DNA of 64,000 nucleotides from Asaia astilbis JCM 15831 (GTDB lineage: Bacteria > Pseudomonadota > Alphaproteobacteria > Acetobacterales > Acetobacteraceae), in the NCBI RefSeq assembly GCF_000613845.1, contig NZ_BAJT01000010.1, forward strand, positions 79,179 to 143,178, given 5' to 3'. Below the pieces are notes generated by a model. That model did not search any database, had not been told where the DNA came from, and saw nothing but the letters and a program-made list of their open reading frames with translations. This document shows, piece after piece, positions 1 through 10,700 of the stretch; the first letter of the stretch is position 1; every line of letters starts with the position of its first letter. The position numbers and the translations under genes are program-made.

Positions 1-2070
1 GACGTCGTAATAGCCGGCACGCTCCTCGATAAATGCCTCCAGCGTCGAGAGCTCACTCCGGGTCATGAGCTCAACATCATCGGGGAAATCAGCGGCAAGA
101 TCGGCTTGGCTTGCCTCACGCGGAAGGACAGGGAACACAGTCACCTGTAAGCCAAGACTACTCATTGCCCTGACGAGATCGTTGGAACGGACATAGCCCG
201 ACCCAAGCGAACGCAGAGGAATACGATCTTCAATGAACAGCACATTCTTTCGCGTGCTTCGATGTGAGCGGGCGAGCACAGCGTTATGCGCATGCGCCGG
301 AAATTGTTTCCTGAGAAACTCCTGATGCTGGCGGGCGAAGACGCGATGGTTGACGACCATTTGCGCGTGTGAACCCGTGCTGCCAGAGCTTCCGTATTCC
401 AGATGCTCTACGGTGACCGACGGATCGTAAACGACCCTCTTCCCGGAACGGACAATCCGCAGACAGAGATCCGTGTCTTCGAAATAGGCCGGGCGATAAA
501 TCGTCTCGAAGCCGCCAAGCGTACGGGCCACACCGCTATCGACAAGCAGGAACGCTGCAGAGCAATAATCGACATAGCGCACGAAATTGGCTTCAGCGCT
601 GTTGGGGTTATCGTCACGACGATACCCAAAGGTTGACCCACATCGCCAAATGATCGATCCGGCTTCCTGCAACGCCATGTTGCTGCGGATCAGCTTTGCG
701 CCCACTGCAGCGACGTCCTCCGCGCTATGCAAGCGCGCCAGAGCATTACGGATTGCGTGGGGATAGAGACGCAAATCGTTGTTCAGATAGAGGACCGATT
801 GGGCGGTTACTCTACTCAGAGCCTCGTTACAACCATCGAGATAGCCGATGTTGTGGCGAAAGCGCAGGACAGTTGCACCCCTGACAGTTTCCTCGATCTG
901 CGCCGTCTCATCACTTGAGGCTGAATCCACAAGTATGAGTTGGATCGCCCCGCTGTAATTCGCCCGTAAGGAGAGGAGAGCCTGCAGAGTCAGCGCATAT
1001 TTGTTGTGGAGCACCATGATGACTGAGAGCGCGGGCGTCCCGTCACAGGTGAAATCAGGCCCACGATGCGCCGTTATTCTATGCTGTAGTTTGGCTTCGG
1101 CTTCGAAGTATCGACGTGTCTGTATTTCTTCAAGCGGAGGCAGGTTGACGCCTTCCCCAAACTGAGTGCTCTGCGCGACCCAGCATGCATAGACACTGTC
1201 GTAGAGCCCTGCCTTGAGAAGCTTCCTAATCTCAGGTTTGTCACCAAAGCCATGATAGGTCACGCCTTCTGCTGGCCACCGCCCCTCTGCGGCACCGAAA
1301 CGCACAAAGTGCTCGTACGCATTCCTGAACGCGCCGCCTAAAATGCTCGGAAGAACATCGCCATGAACACGAGCGTAATAGGCCTCGTCAAAAGACGACT
1401 GGGGATTAAACTGACGGGGCGTCTGGTTTGTCAGGTAATGATGAAGAAGCGACTGATAACGACCAGCTTCAACGTCGCGCACGACATCGGGATAACGCTC
1501 AGCGTACCATACAGGATCGAAATACCAGGAGAGACGATGACGATCCGCGAGCGCGGGCGAGTCAACGACGAGAGTGTAGAATGCCCCTCGCCCTGAGCTC
1601 TGCTCACTCTCTTCCTCATCAATGATAACAGCAAAGCAGGCGGGATCGAGGAACCAGTGCCCCCCCAGTCCCGACGCATCACCCGTCTCGAGAAAATGAT
1701 CATAGCCGTTGCAGTAAAGACCTGACGCAATCGCCTCGTTCACCGCTCCACTGTGGTGCCTCAGGTAATAGCTTTCCGAGAAAAGCCAGTGGGGAGCGTG
1801 AGTCGCGTAGCCTTTGGTACAATAATGATCGAACCCCGAGGCGAGCTCTCCTCGGCAAATCTCGGCATAGAGCTCCGGATATGCCTGACGATACCAGTTT
1901 TCATCGAAATATCGATTAGGCGAGAAACCAAAAGACTTTCCGATAGCTTCGTAATGATCGCCGGCATCAAGAAGCCCTTGAGCGGATATTTCCTCGATCG
2001 CTGACGGGTATTGCTTCAGATACCAGTCTTCCTCTACGAGGCGCCATTTTGGAATCCGCTCGTTTTGCAT
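1..2070 (-). CDS. Multidomain glycosyltransferase (GT2 plus start of a GT4-like domain), 3' part missing
   Basis: An uninterrupted minus-strand frame of 690 codons runs from an ATG at 2070 off the left edge, so the C-terminus is missing. Residues ~1-330 hold several degenerate repeats of the form W-Y-x3-Y-P-D/E-x-n-HY/HF-x-G, as in 'WYAERYPDV' and 'YYARVHGDV'. A GT2 nucleotide-sugar transferase domain follows at ~345-600, with start motif 'SVIMVLHNKY', DXD-like 'LNNDLRL' near residue 428 and acceptor-side 'YFEDTDLCLR'. From ~605 a new Rossmann start ('NVLFIEDRIP', 'GSGYVRSNDL') suggests a second, GT4-like domain. It begins 20 bp after the stop of the next glycosyltransferase, so the two are probably co-transcribed. 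A role in surface polysaccharide or glycan assembly is inferred; donor and acceptor are unknown. Confidence 0.85.
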   Translation of the reverse strand, partial: MQNERIPKWRLVEEDWYLKQYPSAIEEISAQGLLDAGDHYEAIGKSFGFSPNRYFDENWYRQAYPELYAEICRGELASGFDHYCTKGYATHAPHWLFSESYYLRHHSGAVNEAIASGLYCNGYDHFLETGDASGLGGHWFLDPACFAVIIDEEESEQSSGRGAFYTLVVDSPALADRHRLSWYFDPVWYAERYPDVVRDVEAGRYQSLLHHYLTNQTPRQFNPQSSFDEAYYARVHGDVLPSILGGAFRNAYEHFVRFGAAEGRWPAEGVTYHGFGDKPEIRKLLKAGLYDSVYACWVAQSTQFGEGVNLPPLEEIQTRRYFEAEAKLQHRITAHRGPDFTCDGTPALSVIMVLHNKYALTLQALLSLRANYSGAIQLILVDSASSDETAQIEETVRGATVLRFRHNIGYLDGCNEALSRVTAQSVLYLNNDLRLYPHAIRNALARLHSAEDVAAVGAKLIRSNMALQEAGSIIWRCGSTFGYRRDDNPNSAEANFVRYVDYCSAAFLLVDSGVARTLGGFETIYRPAYFEDTDLCLRIVRSGKRVVYDPSVTVEHLEYGSSGSTGSHAQMVVNHRVFARQHQEFLRKQFPAHAHNAVLARSHRSTRKNVLFIEDRIPLRSLGSGYVRSNDLVRAMSSLGLQVTVFPVLPREASQADLAADFPDDVELMTRSELSTLEAFIEERAGYYDV

Positions 2071-2090
2071 CGTACCGCCCCGCTTGCCTC

Positions 2091-5000
2091 TCAGGCGATC
2101 GATTCTGGGACGAAACTGGCCTCAATCGATCGCACCACCGTTTCAACCACCGCCTCACTCACTTCCGCCTGTGTCACTGACGCGATGATCCCGTTCGTGA
2201 CTGTGACGAGCGCGTCAAGCGGCTTGATCCCGATCTGCTCACCAACCGTGTTGACCAGACAGAGTCGATAGTCCCCCGCCATTTCCGCCGCATAACCGGA
2301 TGCAATCGAAATCCAGCCTTCGAAGCCAACGCAGAGCGGCGCATCGGGGAAAATAGTTTTGACATCATGGCGCAAGAAGCGCTTGAGCGCGAAGAAGAAA
2401 GCGCTATTGGTCGACCCGCCCACCAGCGCCACCGACATATCACCGGCACGCTCGACCTGGCGCAAAAAGCCCCAACCACGGATGAAAAGGTTCCCATCGT
2501 CGGTCAGGAGCGGTGCTGGATCGCCAACCAGTCCGCTCAGTGAATCGATATAATGCTGGAAGTCGTTTTCCGCGCGATGGAAATGCGCATGACGGTGCAG
2601 ACGATTCAGTTTGATTCCCCGCAGATGTCCATCTGCGTGAGAAACGCGGATAAAATCACGCATGATCTGGTCGTTGGACGGACGCTCGACCTGGATGTCA
2701 TTGATCTTGCCATCCTTGACCCCGATCTCCACAGACGTGACCATGAAGGCCCCTGCCCCATTGACGATATTGACGAGACCGACGCGGAAAGAGCCTTCAC
2801 ACCACTTCCCACGCAGCGCTGCCTGACCGGAAAAACCGGAGCGACGGGGAGCGTTCGGATAGATCGAGAGCACATCACCGCGCGCCTCGCGCACACAAGG
2901 CAGGAAGATCAGAGGGGATTTGGCATCGCCAATCAGAACCGCGTACATCGACCCGGCAGAGCTGACCCCCGGCAAAACGTGCCAGCCGCGAATGTGGAAC
3001 TCATAAGCCCCTGAAAAATCCTCTGGCTGATTATCGGCGAGAACGAAGTGGCAGACATCGTCGATGTAATATTCGGCTCCCTGTATCGAGAACCAGTCTG
3101 AAACGGGTTCCGGAAGCTCGATTGAGAGATCGCGAATTGTCGGAGGATCGAAGATATGACGCGGGGGTGCCTGATGACGCCATGACGCATGAGGCAGCAA
3201 ATGCACCTGCCCGGCATCGATCTGCATCTCGGACGTTCCGAGTTCTCGTACAGGAGCCGCCTGCTGATAGACCGCACGCATATCGTTTGCGTAAGGCTCG
3301 GCCTGTGTCCAGAGCGCCGGAGAGATATTGCCCATGATCTCCCGACGGATCACCTCGGATGAACGAAGCAGTTCCAGCCGCTCGAGCACCATATTGGCGC
3401 GACCGATCGGCACCTTGAAGCCGTTGACCCCGTCCTGCACACGGTCGCCAAGAGCGCCGACGTCGGTGACAATCGGGATCAATCCATTCTGCCACGCCTC
3501 GGAAAGGGAGATGCAATACGTCTCGGGCCAGATCGACAGGTTGAGGGCAACATCGGCCACCTGAAGCGCCGCGATATCACCTGCGGTATAACGCCCGTAA
3601 ACCTTCACATTGGGACGAGGTCTGGAATTGAGGACTGCGTCGTATTCCGGGTGGACATACCCGAAAATATGGAATTCGATATGGTCGGGATGCGCGATCT
3701 CGATCAGATTCAGGATCGTATCGGCGCCCTTGGTTCGCAGGAAGTTTCCGACAATAGCGACCTTGAGGGGGCGCTCCCCAAGAGGTTCATAGGACTTCGC
3801 GACGATGGGGATCGTGTTTTCGGGAGAAGGGATTCCCAGAGTCAGGCTGCGCTTCTGATCGAGGATCGGATAGATCTCGTGAGTCAGGTTACGGGAATGC
3901 TCGGTTCCGAACAGGATCGTATCGACGGAATGGAGCATTTTACCGATAAAGGCGCGCCGGGTCTGTTCGCCGCCATATTCGATATTTTCAGCGACCTTGA
4001 GGATGATGTCGCTGGCAACGACGGACTTCACCTCATCTTCGATATAGCGCTGATCCTGATTGAGCAGGTTGTAGCGTGAGGAAATCAGCCAGAAATCATG
4101 GGCCGAAAAGACCACCCCGGCACCACAGGCCTTGGCGATAATCGGCAACGAGAGCGCATGATGGCCAAGATGCTGAAAATGGACGATGTCGAAATTGTAC
4201 TGACTGATCGCGTTGGAGAAGGCCATTTCTTCTGGCCCGTCACACATCGCATCCATCCAGCCCACTTCTGGCACGTCGTAGCGCTCGACTTCCTGCCCGT
4301 TTGCCGTAGTCAGGCGGCAATGCGTTCCGCGACGAAGCCAGTAGAAAAACTCGATCTCGCGCCCGAGCATTGAGCACAGGGTTTGCTGATAGACTTCCAC
4401 GCCGCCCCATGCTGCTTCATGGATCGTCGAGTGCGTGCACATCAGCACCCGCAGGCGACGCCGACGCGGTGCAAGAGCCGAACCTGGCAGGGTGCGCCCG
4501 AAATTGGCGCCCGTAATTTCAGCCATCCGGCTCAGGCGGTTCTCGTAGAGGTGGCCCTCAAGCGCCGATCTTTGCCCGGACAGAGCCGCATTGTGACGCA
4601 GATTGCGATCACCAAGCAGCGCTGCCACAGCGCTCACCACACCATCGATATCGCGCGCGAGGAAAGTCCCCTCGATCTCGGCGAAGTATTTGGTGTCCAT
4701 GCTCTCGGGCGCTTCGACCACCTGAGCTGCGCCCGCAAGAGCAAGTTCGTAGAAACGAGGACCCGGCGCCGTCGCCTGACTGACATCGCCATGGCTCGCA
4801 TAGTCGCGGAACATGGTTAGTGTGACAGCGCTCGCATTGGCAAAGTCGATGAATGCCTCATGGCTCACCGGACGCTGGATAGCCAGTTCGGCGAGATCGG
4901 CCGGCAAAGGAGGCAGATACTCATTGCCGGGGCAGATGAGCTTCAGACGGGCCTGCGGGAAGGCTGCAATGATACGGCGAAGCGTCTCGACGCGGTTCGG

Positions 5001-5447
5001 CCACATCGTCCCCGCGAAGAAGATGTCGTAATCGAGCGCATCTCCCTCTTTCACCTCACGTTGGTGGATTGTGCGGCTGGCTCCGAGCGGCAGGTAATGA
5101 CCTTTGCCGCGATAGTGTTCGGCGCAGGAAGGATCATTCGTGAAGACATAGTCGAAAAGATTTGAGTTCTCGACATTAAAGTCCCGCATGAAGGGATCTT
5201 CGAAAGTCCAGAGGATCATTGTCTTGAACGCTGGGCGAATGCGACGCATCAATTGTGTATTGATGCGTTGTCCATCAATACAGATGAGCGTGTCATGCTC
5301 ACCCGACGCCGCTGCTCCAGCCAGCGTCATATTATCCGCAAGCAAAATCTGATCCGACCCAAATAAAGCACGCGCGGCGCGCTCAACCGCGAGGGTCAGG
5401 TAGGAATTGGGATTATGGGTGTAATTTGTATTGTAGATAACAGCCAT
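2091..5447 (-). CDS. Giant bifunctional glycosyltransferase (CgeB-like + GT4) with duplicated C-terminal module
   Basis: The protein is 1118 residues from the ATG at 5447, which has a GGCGGGG-type ribosome site; a TTG ten codons upstream is less likely. Residues ~1-320 resemble the CgeB/DUF3880-type glycosyltransferase fold ('DYDIFFAGTMWPN', 'GPRFYELALAGAAQ'). Residues ~335-750 form a GT4 enzyme ('GGVEVYQQ', 'HFQHLGHHAL', 'SLSEAWQNGLIP', 'DGVNGFKVP'). The last third carries two similar ~105-residue modules, at ~815-915 and ~983-1088, sharing IRGW, an AG-M stretch, P-(N/D)-A-P and LVN signatures; I cannot assign them to a family. There is no signal peptide or membrane span, so it is probably cytosolic. 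It is the first gene of a two-gene unit with the edge gene. Two catalytic domains suggest two consecutive sugar additions (inference). Confidence 0.85.
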   Translation of the reverse strand: MAVIYNTNYTHNPNSYLTLAVERAARALFGSDQILLADNMTLAGAAASGEHDTLICIDGQRINTQLMRRIRPAFKTMILWTFEDPFMRDFNVENSNLFDYVFTNDPSCAEHYRGKGHYLPLGASRTIHQREVKEGDALDYDIFFAGTMWPNRVETLRRIIAAFPQARLKLICPGNEYLPPLPADLAELAIQRPVSHEAFIDFANASAVTLTMFRDYASHGDVSQATAPGPRFYELALAGAAQVVEAPESMDTKYFAEIEGTFLARDIDGVVSAVAALLGDRNLRHNAALSGQRSALEGHLYENRLSRMAEITGANFGRTLPGSALAPRRRRLRVLMCTHSTIHEAAWGGVEVYQQTLCSMLGREIEFFYWLRRGTHCRLTTANGQEVERYDVPEVGWMDAMCDGPEEMAFSNAISQYNFDIVHFQHLGHHALSLPIIAKACGAGVVFSAHDFWLISSRYNLLNQDQRYIEDEVKSVVASDIILKVAENIEYGGEQTRRAFIGKMLHSVDTILFGTEHSRNLTHEIYPILDQKRSLTLGIPSPENTIPIVAKSYEPLGERPLKVAIVGNFLRTKGADTILNLIEIAHPDHIEFHIFGYVHPEYDAVLNSRPRPNVKVYGRYTAGDIAALQVADVALNLSIWPETYCISLSEAWQNGLIPIVTDVGALGDRVQDGVNGFKVPIGRANMVLERLELLRSSEVIRREIMGNISPALWTQAEPYANDMRAVYQQAAPVRELGTSEMQIDAGQVHLLPHASWRHQAPPRHIFDPPTIRDLSIELPEPVSDWFSIQGAEYYIDDVCHFVLADNQPEDFSGAYEFHIRGWHVLPGVSSAGSMYAVLIGDAKSPLIFLPCVREARGDVLSIYPNAPRRSGFSGQAALRGKWCEGSFRVGLVNIVNGAGAFMVTSVEIGVKDGKINDIQVERPSNDQIMRDFIRVSHADGHLRGIKLNRLHRHAHFHRAENDFQHYIDSLSGLVGDPAPLLTDDGNLFIRGWGFLRQVERAGDMSVALVGGSTNSAFFFALKRFLRHDVKTIFPDAPLCVGFEGWISIASGYAAEMAGDYRLCLVNTVGEQIGIKPLDALVTVTNGIIASVTQAEVSEAVVETVVRSIEASFVPESIA

Positions 5448-5579
5448 GAAGCCCCCGCCTACGCATCTCTGCAACAACCGGGGCCAGCCCCCTTTGTCAA
5501 TCAGATTGCATTAACCTAAAGAGCCCGCTTGAAAAAGTCTTGTCGGATCGAATTCCGGCTAAAATATCATTGATTTCAA

Positions 5580-5615
5580 CAAGAAAAAATAAAAGGGCTG
5601 CCGAAGCAGCCCTTT
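5580..5615 (-). terminator. Intrinsic terminator downstream of rpsA
   Basis: A perfect 10-bp stem (5592-5601 with 5606-5615) around a CGAA/TTCG tetraloop is followed on the minus strand by TATTTTTTCTT. It lies about 30 bp after the rpsA stop codon and separates rpsA from the glycosyltransferase unit. Confidence 0.9.
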
Positions 5616-5643
5616 CACGGTGTATTAACCGAGTATCGGTTGA

Positions 5644-7338
5644 TTACACGTCGGTATTACGACGACGGATTGCCGCACCGAGAATATCACCCAGTGATGC
5701 ACCGCTGTCGGAAGAACCGTATTCGTTGATCGCTGCCTTGTCTTCCTCGACCTCACGGCCGCGGATGGTCAGAGCGAGCTTGCGCGATGCGCGATCGACG
5801 GAAACGACCTTCGCATCGACCTTCTCGCCGACTGCGAAACGCTCAGGGCGCTGCTCAGCCTTGTCACGAGCCAGTTCGGCGCGACGGATGAAGCCGGTCA
5901 GAACGTCGTCCACCTTCACTTCGATGCCGTTCGTCTGAACCGATGTCACGAGGCAGGTCACGATGTCGCCCTTATGGACGCGCGAGAGCGTGTCGGCTGC
6001 CGGATCTTCATGAAGCTGCTTGATACCGAGCGAAATGCGCTCCTTCTCAGCGTCAACATCAAGAACCTTGGCCTGAACGACCTGACCCTTCTCGAACTTC
6101 GCCATGGCTGCTTCGCCAGCTTCGTCCCAGGAGAGATCGGACATGTGCACCATGCCGTCGATATCGGCTGAGAGACCCACGAACAGACCGAATTCGGTGA
6201 TGTTGCGGATTTCGCCTTCGATGGTCGAACCGACCTTGTGCTCTTCGGCGAACTGTTCCCAAGGGTTGCGCTGAACCTGCTTCAGACCAAGCGAGATACG
6301 ACGCTTGCCGCTGTCCACGTCGAGAACCATGACGTCGACTTCCTGAGAGGTCGCGACCAGCTTGCCCGGATGGACGTTCTTCTTCGTCCAGGACATCTCG
6401 GAGACGTGCACCAGACCTTCGACGCCCGGCTCGAGCTCAACGAATGCACCGTAATCGGTGATGTTCGTGACGCGACCCGAATAGCGAGCACCCGGCGGAT
6501 ACTTGATCGCCACGTTCTCCCAGGGATCAGCCTCGAGCTGCTTCATGCCCAGCGAGATACGCTGCGTGTCGGAGTTGAAGCGGATGACCTGAACGCGAAC
6601 CGGCATGCCGATCTGCAATGCTTCGGACGGGTGGTTAATGCGCTTCCAGGCAATGTCGGTGACATGCAGAAGACCATCGACGCCGCCGAGATCAACGAAC
6701 GCACCGTAATCGGTGATGTTCTTGACCACACCGTCAAGGATCATGCCTTCCTTCAGGCCCTGAATCAGCTCGGAACGCTGCTCAGCACGGGTCTCTTCAA
6801 GAACGGCACGGCGCGAAACAACGATGTTGCCACGAGCGCGATCCATCTTGAGGATCTGGAAAGGCTGGGGCTGACCCATGAGCGGAGCAACATCACGCAC
6901 GGGGCGGATATCGACCTGGCTACCCGGAAGGAACGCCATGGCGCCGCCCAGATCGACCGTGAAGCCACCCTTGACGCGACCATAGATCGTGCCGTTGACG
7001 CGCTGGTTGTTGGCGAATGCACGCTCGAGCGAGGTCCATGCCTCTTCACGACGGGCCTTCTCGCGCGACAGCACAATGGAGCCGTCACGATCTTCGTAGC
7101 GCTCGACATAAAGCTCGATCACATCGCCCGGACGAACATCGGGCGCAGCGCCCGGCGGTCCGAATTCCTTGAGCGAGACGCGACCTTCACTCTTGAGGCC
7201 GACATCGACGACCGCAAATTCATCCGTCAGACGGATGACGCGACCGGTAACGACGGAGCCGTCAAAGCCCGTGTCCTGGCCGAGGGTTTCGTCAAGAAGA
7301 GCAGCAAAGTCTTCGACGGTGTTGGTGGCTGAAGCCAT
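5644..7338 (-). CDS. rpsA: 30S ribosomal protein S1
   Basis: S1 helps mRNA bind the 30S subunit. The protein has 564 residues, the usual alphaproteobacterial length, and contains six S1/OB repeats; the third to fifth each carry the I-T-(D/E)-(Y/F)-G-x-F-V core. I chose the ATG at 7338 (MASATNTVED) because it matches the conserved N-terminus; the open frame continues 49 codons upstream without family similarity. Gene order aroA-cmk-rpsA is conserved in Proteobacteria and all three read the same way. The 308-bp leader holds palindromes that could fold in the mRNA, compatible with S1 autoregulation as known in E. coli. The frame is intact. Confidence 0.97.
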   Translation of the reverse strand: MASATNTVEDFAALLDETLGQDTGFDGSVVTGRVIRLTDEFAVVDVGLKSEGRVSLKEFGPPGAAPDVRPGDVIELYVERYEDRDGSIVLSREKARREEAWTSLERAFANNQRVNGTIYGRVKGGFTVDLGGAMAFLPGSQVDIRPVRDVAPLMGQPQPFQILKMDRARGNIVVSRRAVLEETRAEQRSELIQGLKEGMILDGVVKNITDYGAFVDLGGVDGLLHVTDIAWKRINHPSEALQIGMPVRVQVIRFNSDTQRISLGMKQLEADPWENVAIKYPPGARYSGRVTNITDYGAFVELEPGVEGLVHVSEMSWTKKNVHPGKLVATSQEVDVMVLDVDSGKRRISLGLKQVQRNPWEQFAEEHKVGSTIEGEIRNITEFGLFVGLSADIDGMVHMSDLSWDEAGEAAMAKFEKGQVVQAKVLDVDAEKERISLGIKQLHEDPAADTLSRVHKGDIVTCLVTSVQTNGIEVKVDDVLTGFIRRAELARDKAEQRPERFAVGEKVDAKVVSVDRASRKLALTIRGREVEEDKAAINEYGSSDSGASLGDILGAAIRRRNTDV

Positions 7339-7646
7339 GTGTTTTCGTAATCCTGGGCCGATCATGACGATCGGGCCAATGTCTGCGCCTGTCACTCGGA
7401 CAGACGGCGTGCCCATGGTCGAACGACCATCCATGAGCCTTCGTAGGAAATAACCCGTTTCAGGTCGAAAAACGGGGCTGCGCAAAGGGTCAAGCGCAGG
7501 CTCACGTCAGACACCCGTGGCGGGTGCCTTGTCAACAAAAACATCGATTCCGGCCGCATTTCCGCCGATCTGTATTTGCAGCCGTGGGAAATCAGTCCGA
7601 AACAGGATGCGCAGCCAGGTCACGAGAGTGTGCAGCGCCCTTCGGT
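7339..7646 (-). promoter_or_regulatory. rpsA leader / cmk-rpsA intergenic region with palindromes
   Basis: This 308-bp gap has no convincing gene. It holds a perfect 7-bp inverted repeat around AA at 7415-7430 (ATGGTCG/CGACCAT), a second imperfect one around the GATC-rich sequence near 7358-7376, and a short CACCCG hairpin at 7512-7526. On the minus strand these lie just upstream of the rpsA start and could form the structured leader used for S1 autoregulation. I could not fix a clear sigma70 promoter. Confidence 0.4.
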
Positions 7647-9633
<1,987 letters not shown>

Positions 9634-9804
9634 TCCGATGCAGTGCCGCGGCTGTCAATCGCCACGATCCGTTTTCCTTGTCTTGCATGCATGAAAACCA
9701 GATGATGTATTTGACATCAAGGGCACAAGCTGGCATGGCCCCGTGCTTCTCGGCACAAGCCGTCTTTTTCTTTTCAACCGGTTCAGGATCGACAGGTAGT
9801 CATC

Positions 9805-10131
9805 ATGGCAAAACCAGAACTCGGTCTGAAGCGCATCTGCGTCTCTTGCAGCGCACGCTTCTACGACCTGAATCGCGCTCCCGCGATTTGCCCCAAATGC
9901 GACACTGAGCAGCCCAGCGATCTGCCTCAGCCCAAGCGTGTTGGCGAGATCCCGCCCGATCAGACCAAAAAAGACCCGAAGAGCGACGAGGACGATATCG
10001 ACGTCGATCTGGACTCCGATGACGACAGCGATGACGACGTCATGGAAGATACGTCCGACCTCGACGACGATGATGACGATCTTGGCGCAGAGATCGAAGT
10101 CAACACCGACAACGACGATAACGAAAATTGA
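9805..10131 (+). CDS. FYDLN-acid domain protein (TIGR02300 family)
   Basis: This is a 108-residue small acidic protein. The N-terminal ~40 residues hold the diagnostic 'SCSARFYDLNRAP' with two CxxC pairs (CVSC, CPKC) that can form a zinc ribbon. The C-terminal half is an acidic tail of Asp/Glu runs. The family is widespread in Alphaproteobacteria, usually next to aroA/cmk as here, and has no established function. A terminator-like hairpin follows directly at 10142-10171, although a second gene overlaps its stop codon. Confidence 0.9.
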   Translation: MAKPELGLKRICVSCSARFYDLNRAPAICPKCDTEQPSDLPQPKRVGEIPPDQTKKDPKSDEDDIDVDLDSDDDSDDDVMEDTSDLDDDDDDLGAEIEVNTDNDDNEN

Positions 10132-10694
10132 TCTCGTGGAGAAAAGCCGGTCTGACCGGCTTTTTTCTTTTCGTGACGGCCTCTCCTCACGCTCAGGCTG
10201 AGACCGCGGCCTTGCTGAGCCAGGCACTTGACGCCCGCCCGAGTGCCACGCTTGTGCTGCAGGACTACTGCCAACACAAATTTCCGGGGATCGCCATCAG
10301 AGCGGTCACCCTGCCCGTCGGAAACACCCCTCCGCCCCCTCCTGACATCGCTCTCTTTGCCCTGAAAAAAGGCGAGACGATCCGAACGCGTCATGTCAGC
10401 TTACGCTGCGGCGAGATTGCTCTGTCAGATGCCTGGAACTGGTATGTACCCCAGCGCGTCACGACGGAGATGAACCGGATCCTCGAGCGCTCAACAAAGC
10501 CTTTCGGGCTGGTCGTCGCATCCCTGAATTTCAAACGGCTTTCGCTCTCAAGCGAGACCAGGGATCTGCCCGACACAATCCTGGTACGAAACCAGGCCCT
10601 GCTCGAACGCGGAAAGGACGGACTTCCTTTTTCGCTTGTCGAGGAAAATTACCTGAGCGACGGATTCAGCCGCCTCAATGGCGATCCGGACTAA
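10128..10694 (+). CDS. Secreted UbiC-like (chorismate-lyase fold) protein, function unknown
   Basis: The frame gives 188 residues. The first ~24 look like a signal peptide: basic WRK, hydrophobic 'GLTGFFLFV', cleavage site AQA|E. The rest resembles UbiC/UTRA-fold proteins: a CGE strand, 'ALSDAWNWYVPQRVTTEMN', a hydrophobic 'PFGLVVASL' and a late V-x-E-x-Y motif. UbiC itself is cytosolic and makes 4-hydroxybenzoate; an exported version would have another ligand, so enzyme activity is not claimed. The start is uncertain: the TTG at 10128 overlaps the previous stop by three bases and lies upstream of a terminator hairpin, while the in-frame GTG at 10173 would delete most of the signal peptide. 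It converges on the glycosyltransferase at 10701. Confidence 0.6.
   Translation: MISWRKAGLTGFFLFVTASPHAQAETAALLSQALDARPSATLVLQDYCQHKFPGIAIRAVTLPVGNTPPPPPDIALFALKKGETIRTRHVSLRCGEIALSDAWNWYVPQRVTTEMNRILERSTKPFGLVVASLNFKRLSLSSETRDLPDTILVRNQALLERGKDGLPFSLVEENYLSDGFSRLNGDPD
10142..10171 (+). terminator. Terminator-like hairpin after the FYDLN gene, inside the start region of the next ORF
   Basis: A perfect 10-bp stem (AAAAGCCGGT at 10142-10151, ACCGGCTTTT at 10155-10164) with loop CTG is followed by TTCTTTT. It has the form of an intrinsic terminator 10 bp after the FYDLN stop. The same bases also encode the hydrophobic start of the next reading frame if that gene begins at the TTG at 10128. Confidence 0.75.
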
Positions 10695-10700
10695 GCCCTG

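Noticed and set aside
5472..5500. Promoter TTGACA with a weak -10 upstream of the giant glycosyltransferase
   Set aside because: The -35-like box is good, but no acceptable -10 follows at 16-18 bp.
6238..7332. 364-codon open frame antisense to rpsA
   Set aside because: Complementary-strand shadow of six S1 repeats; no recognisable protein.
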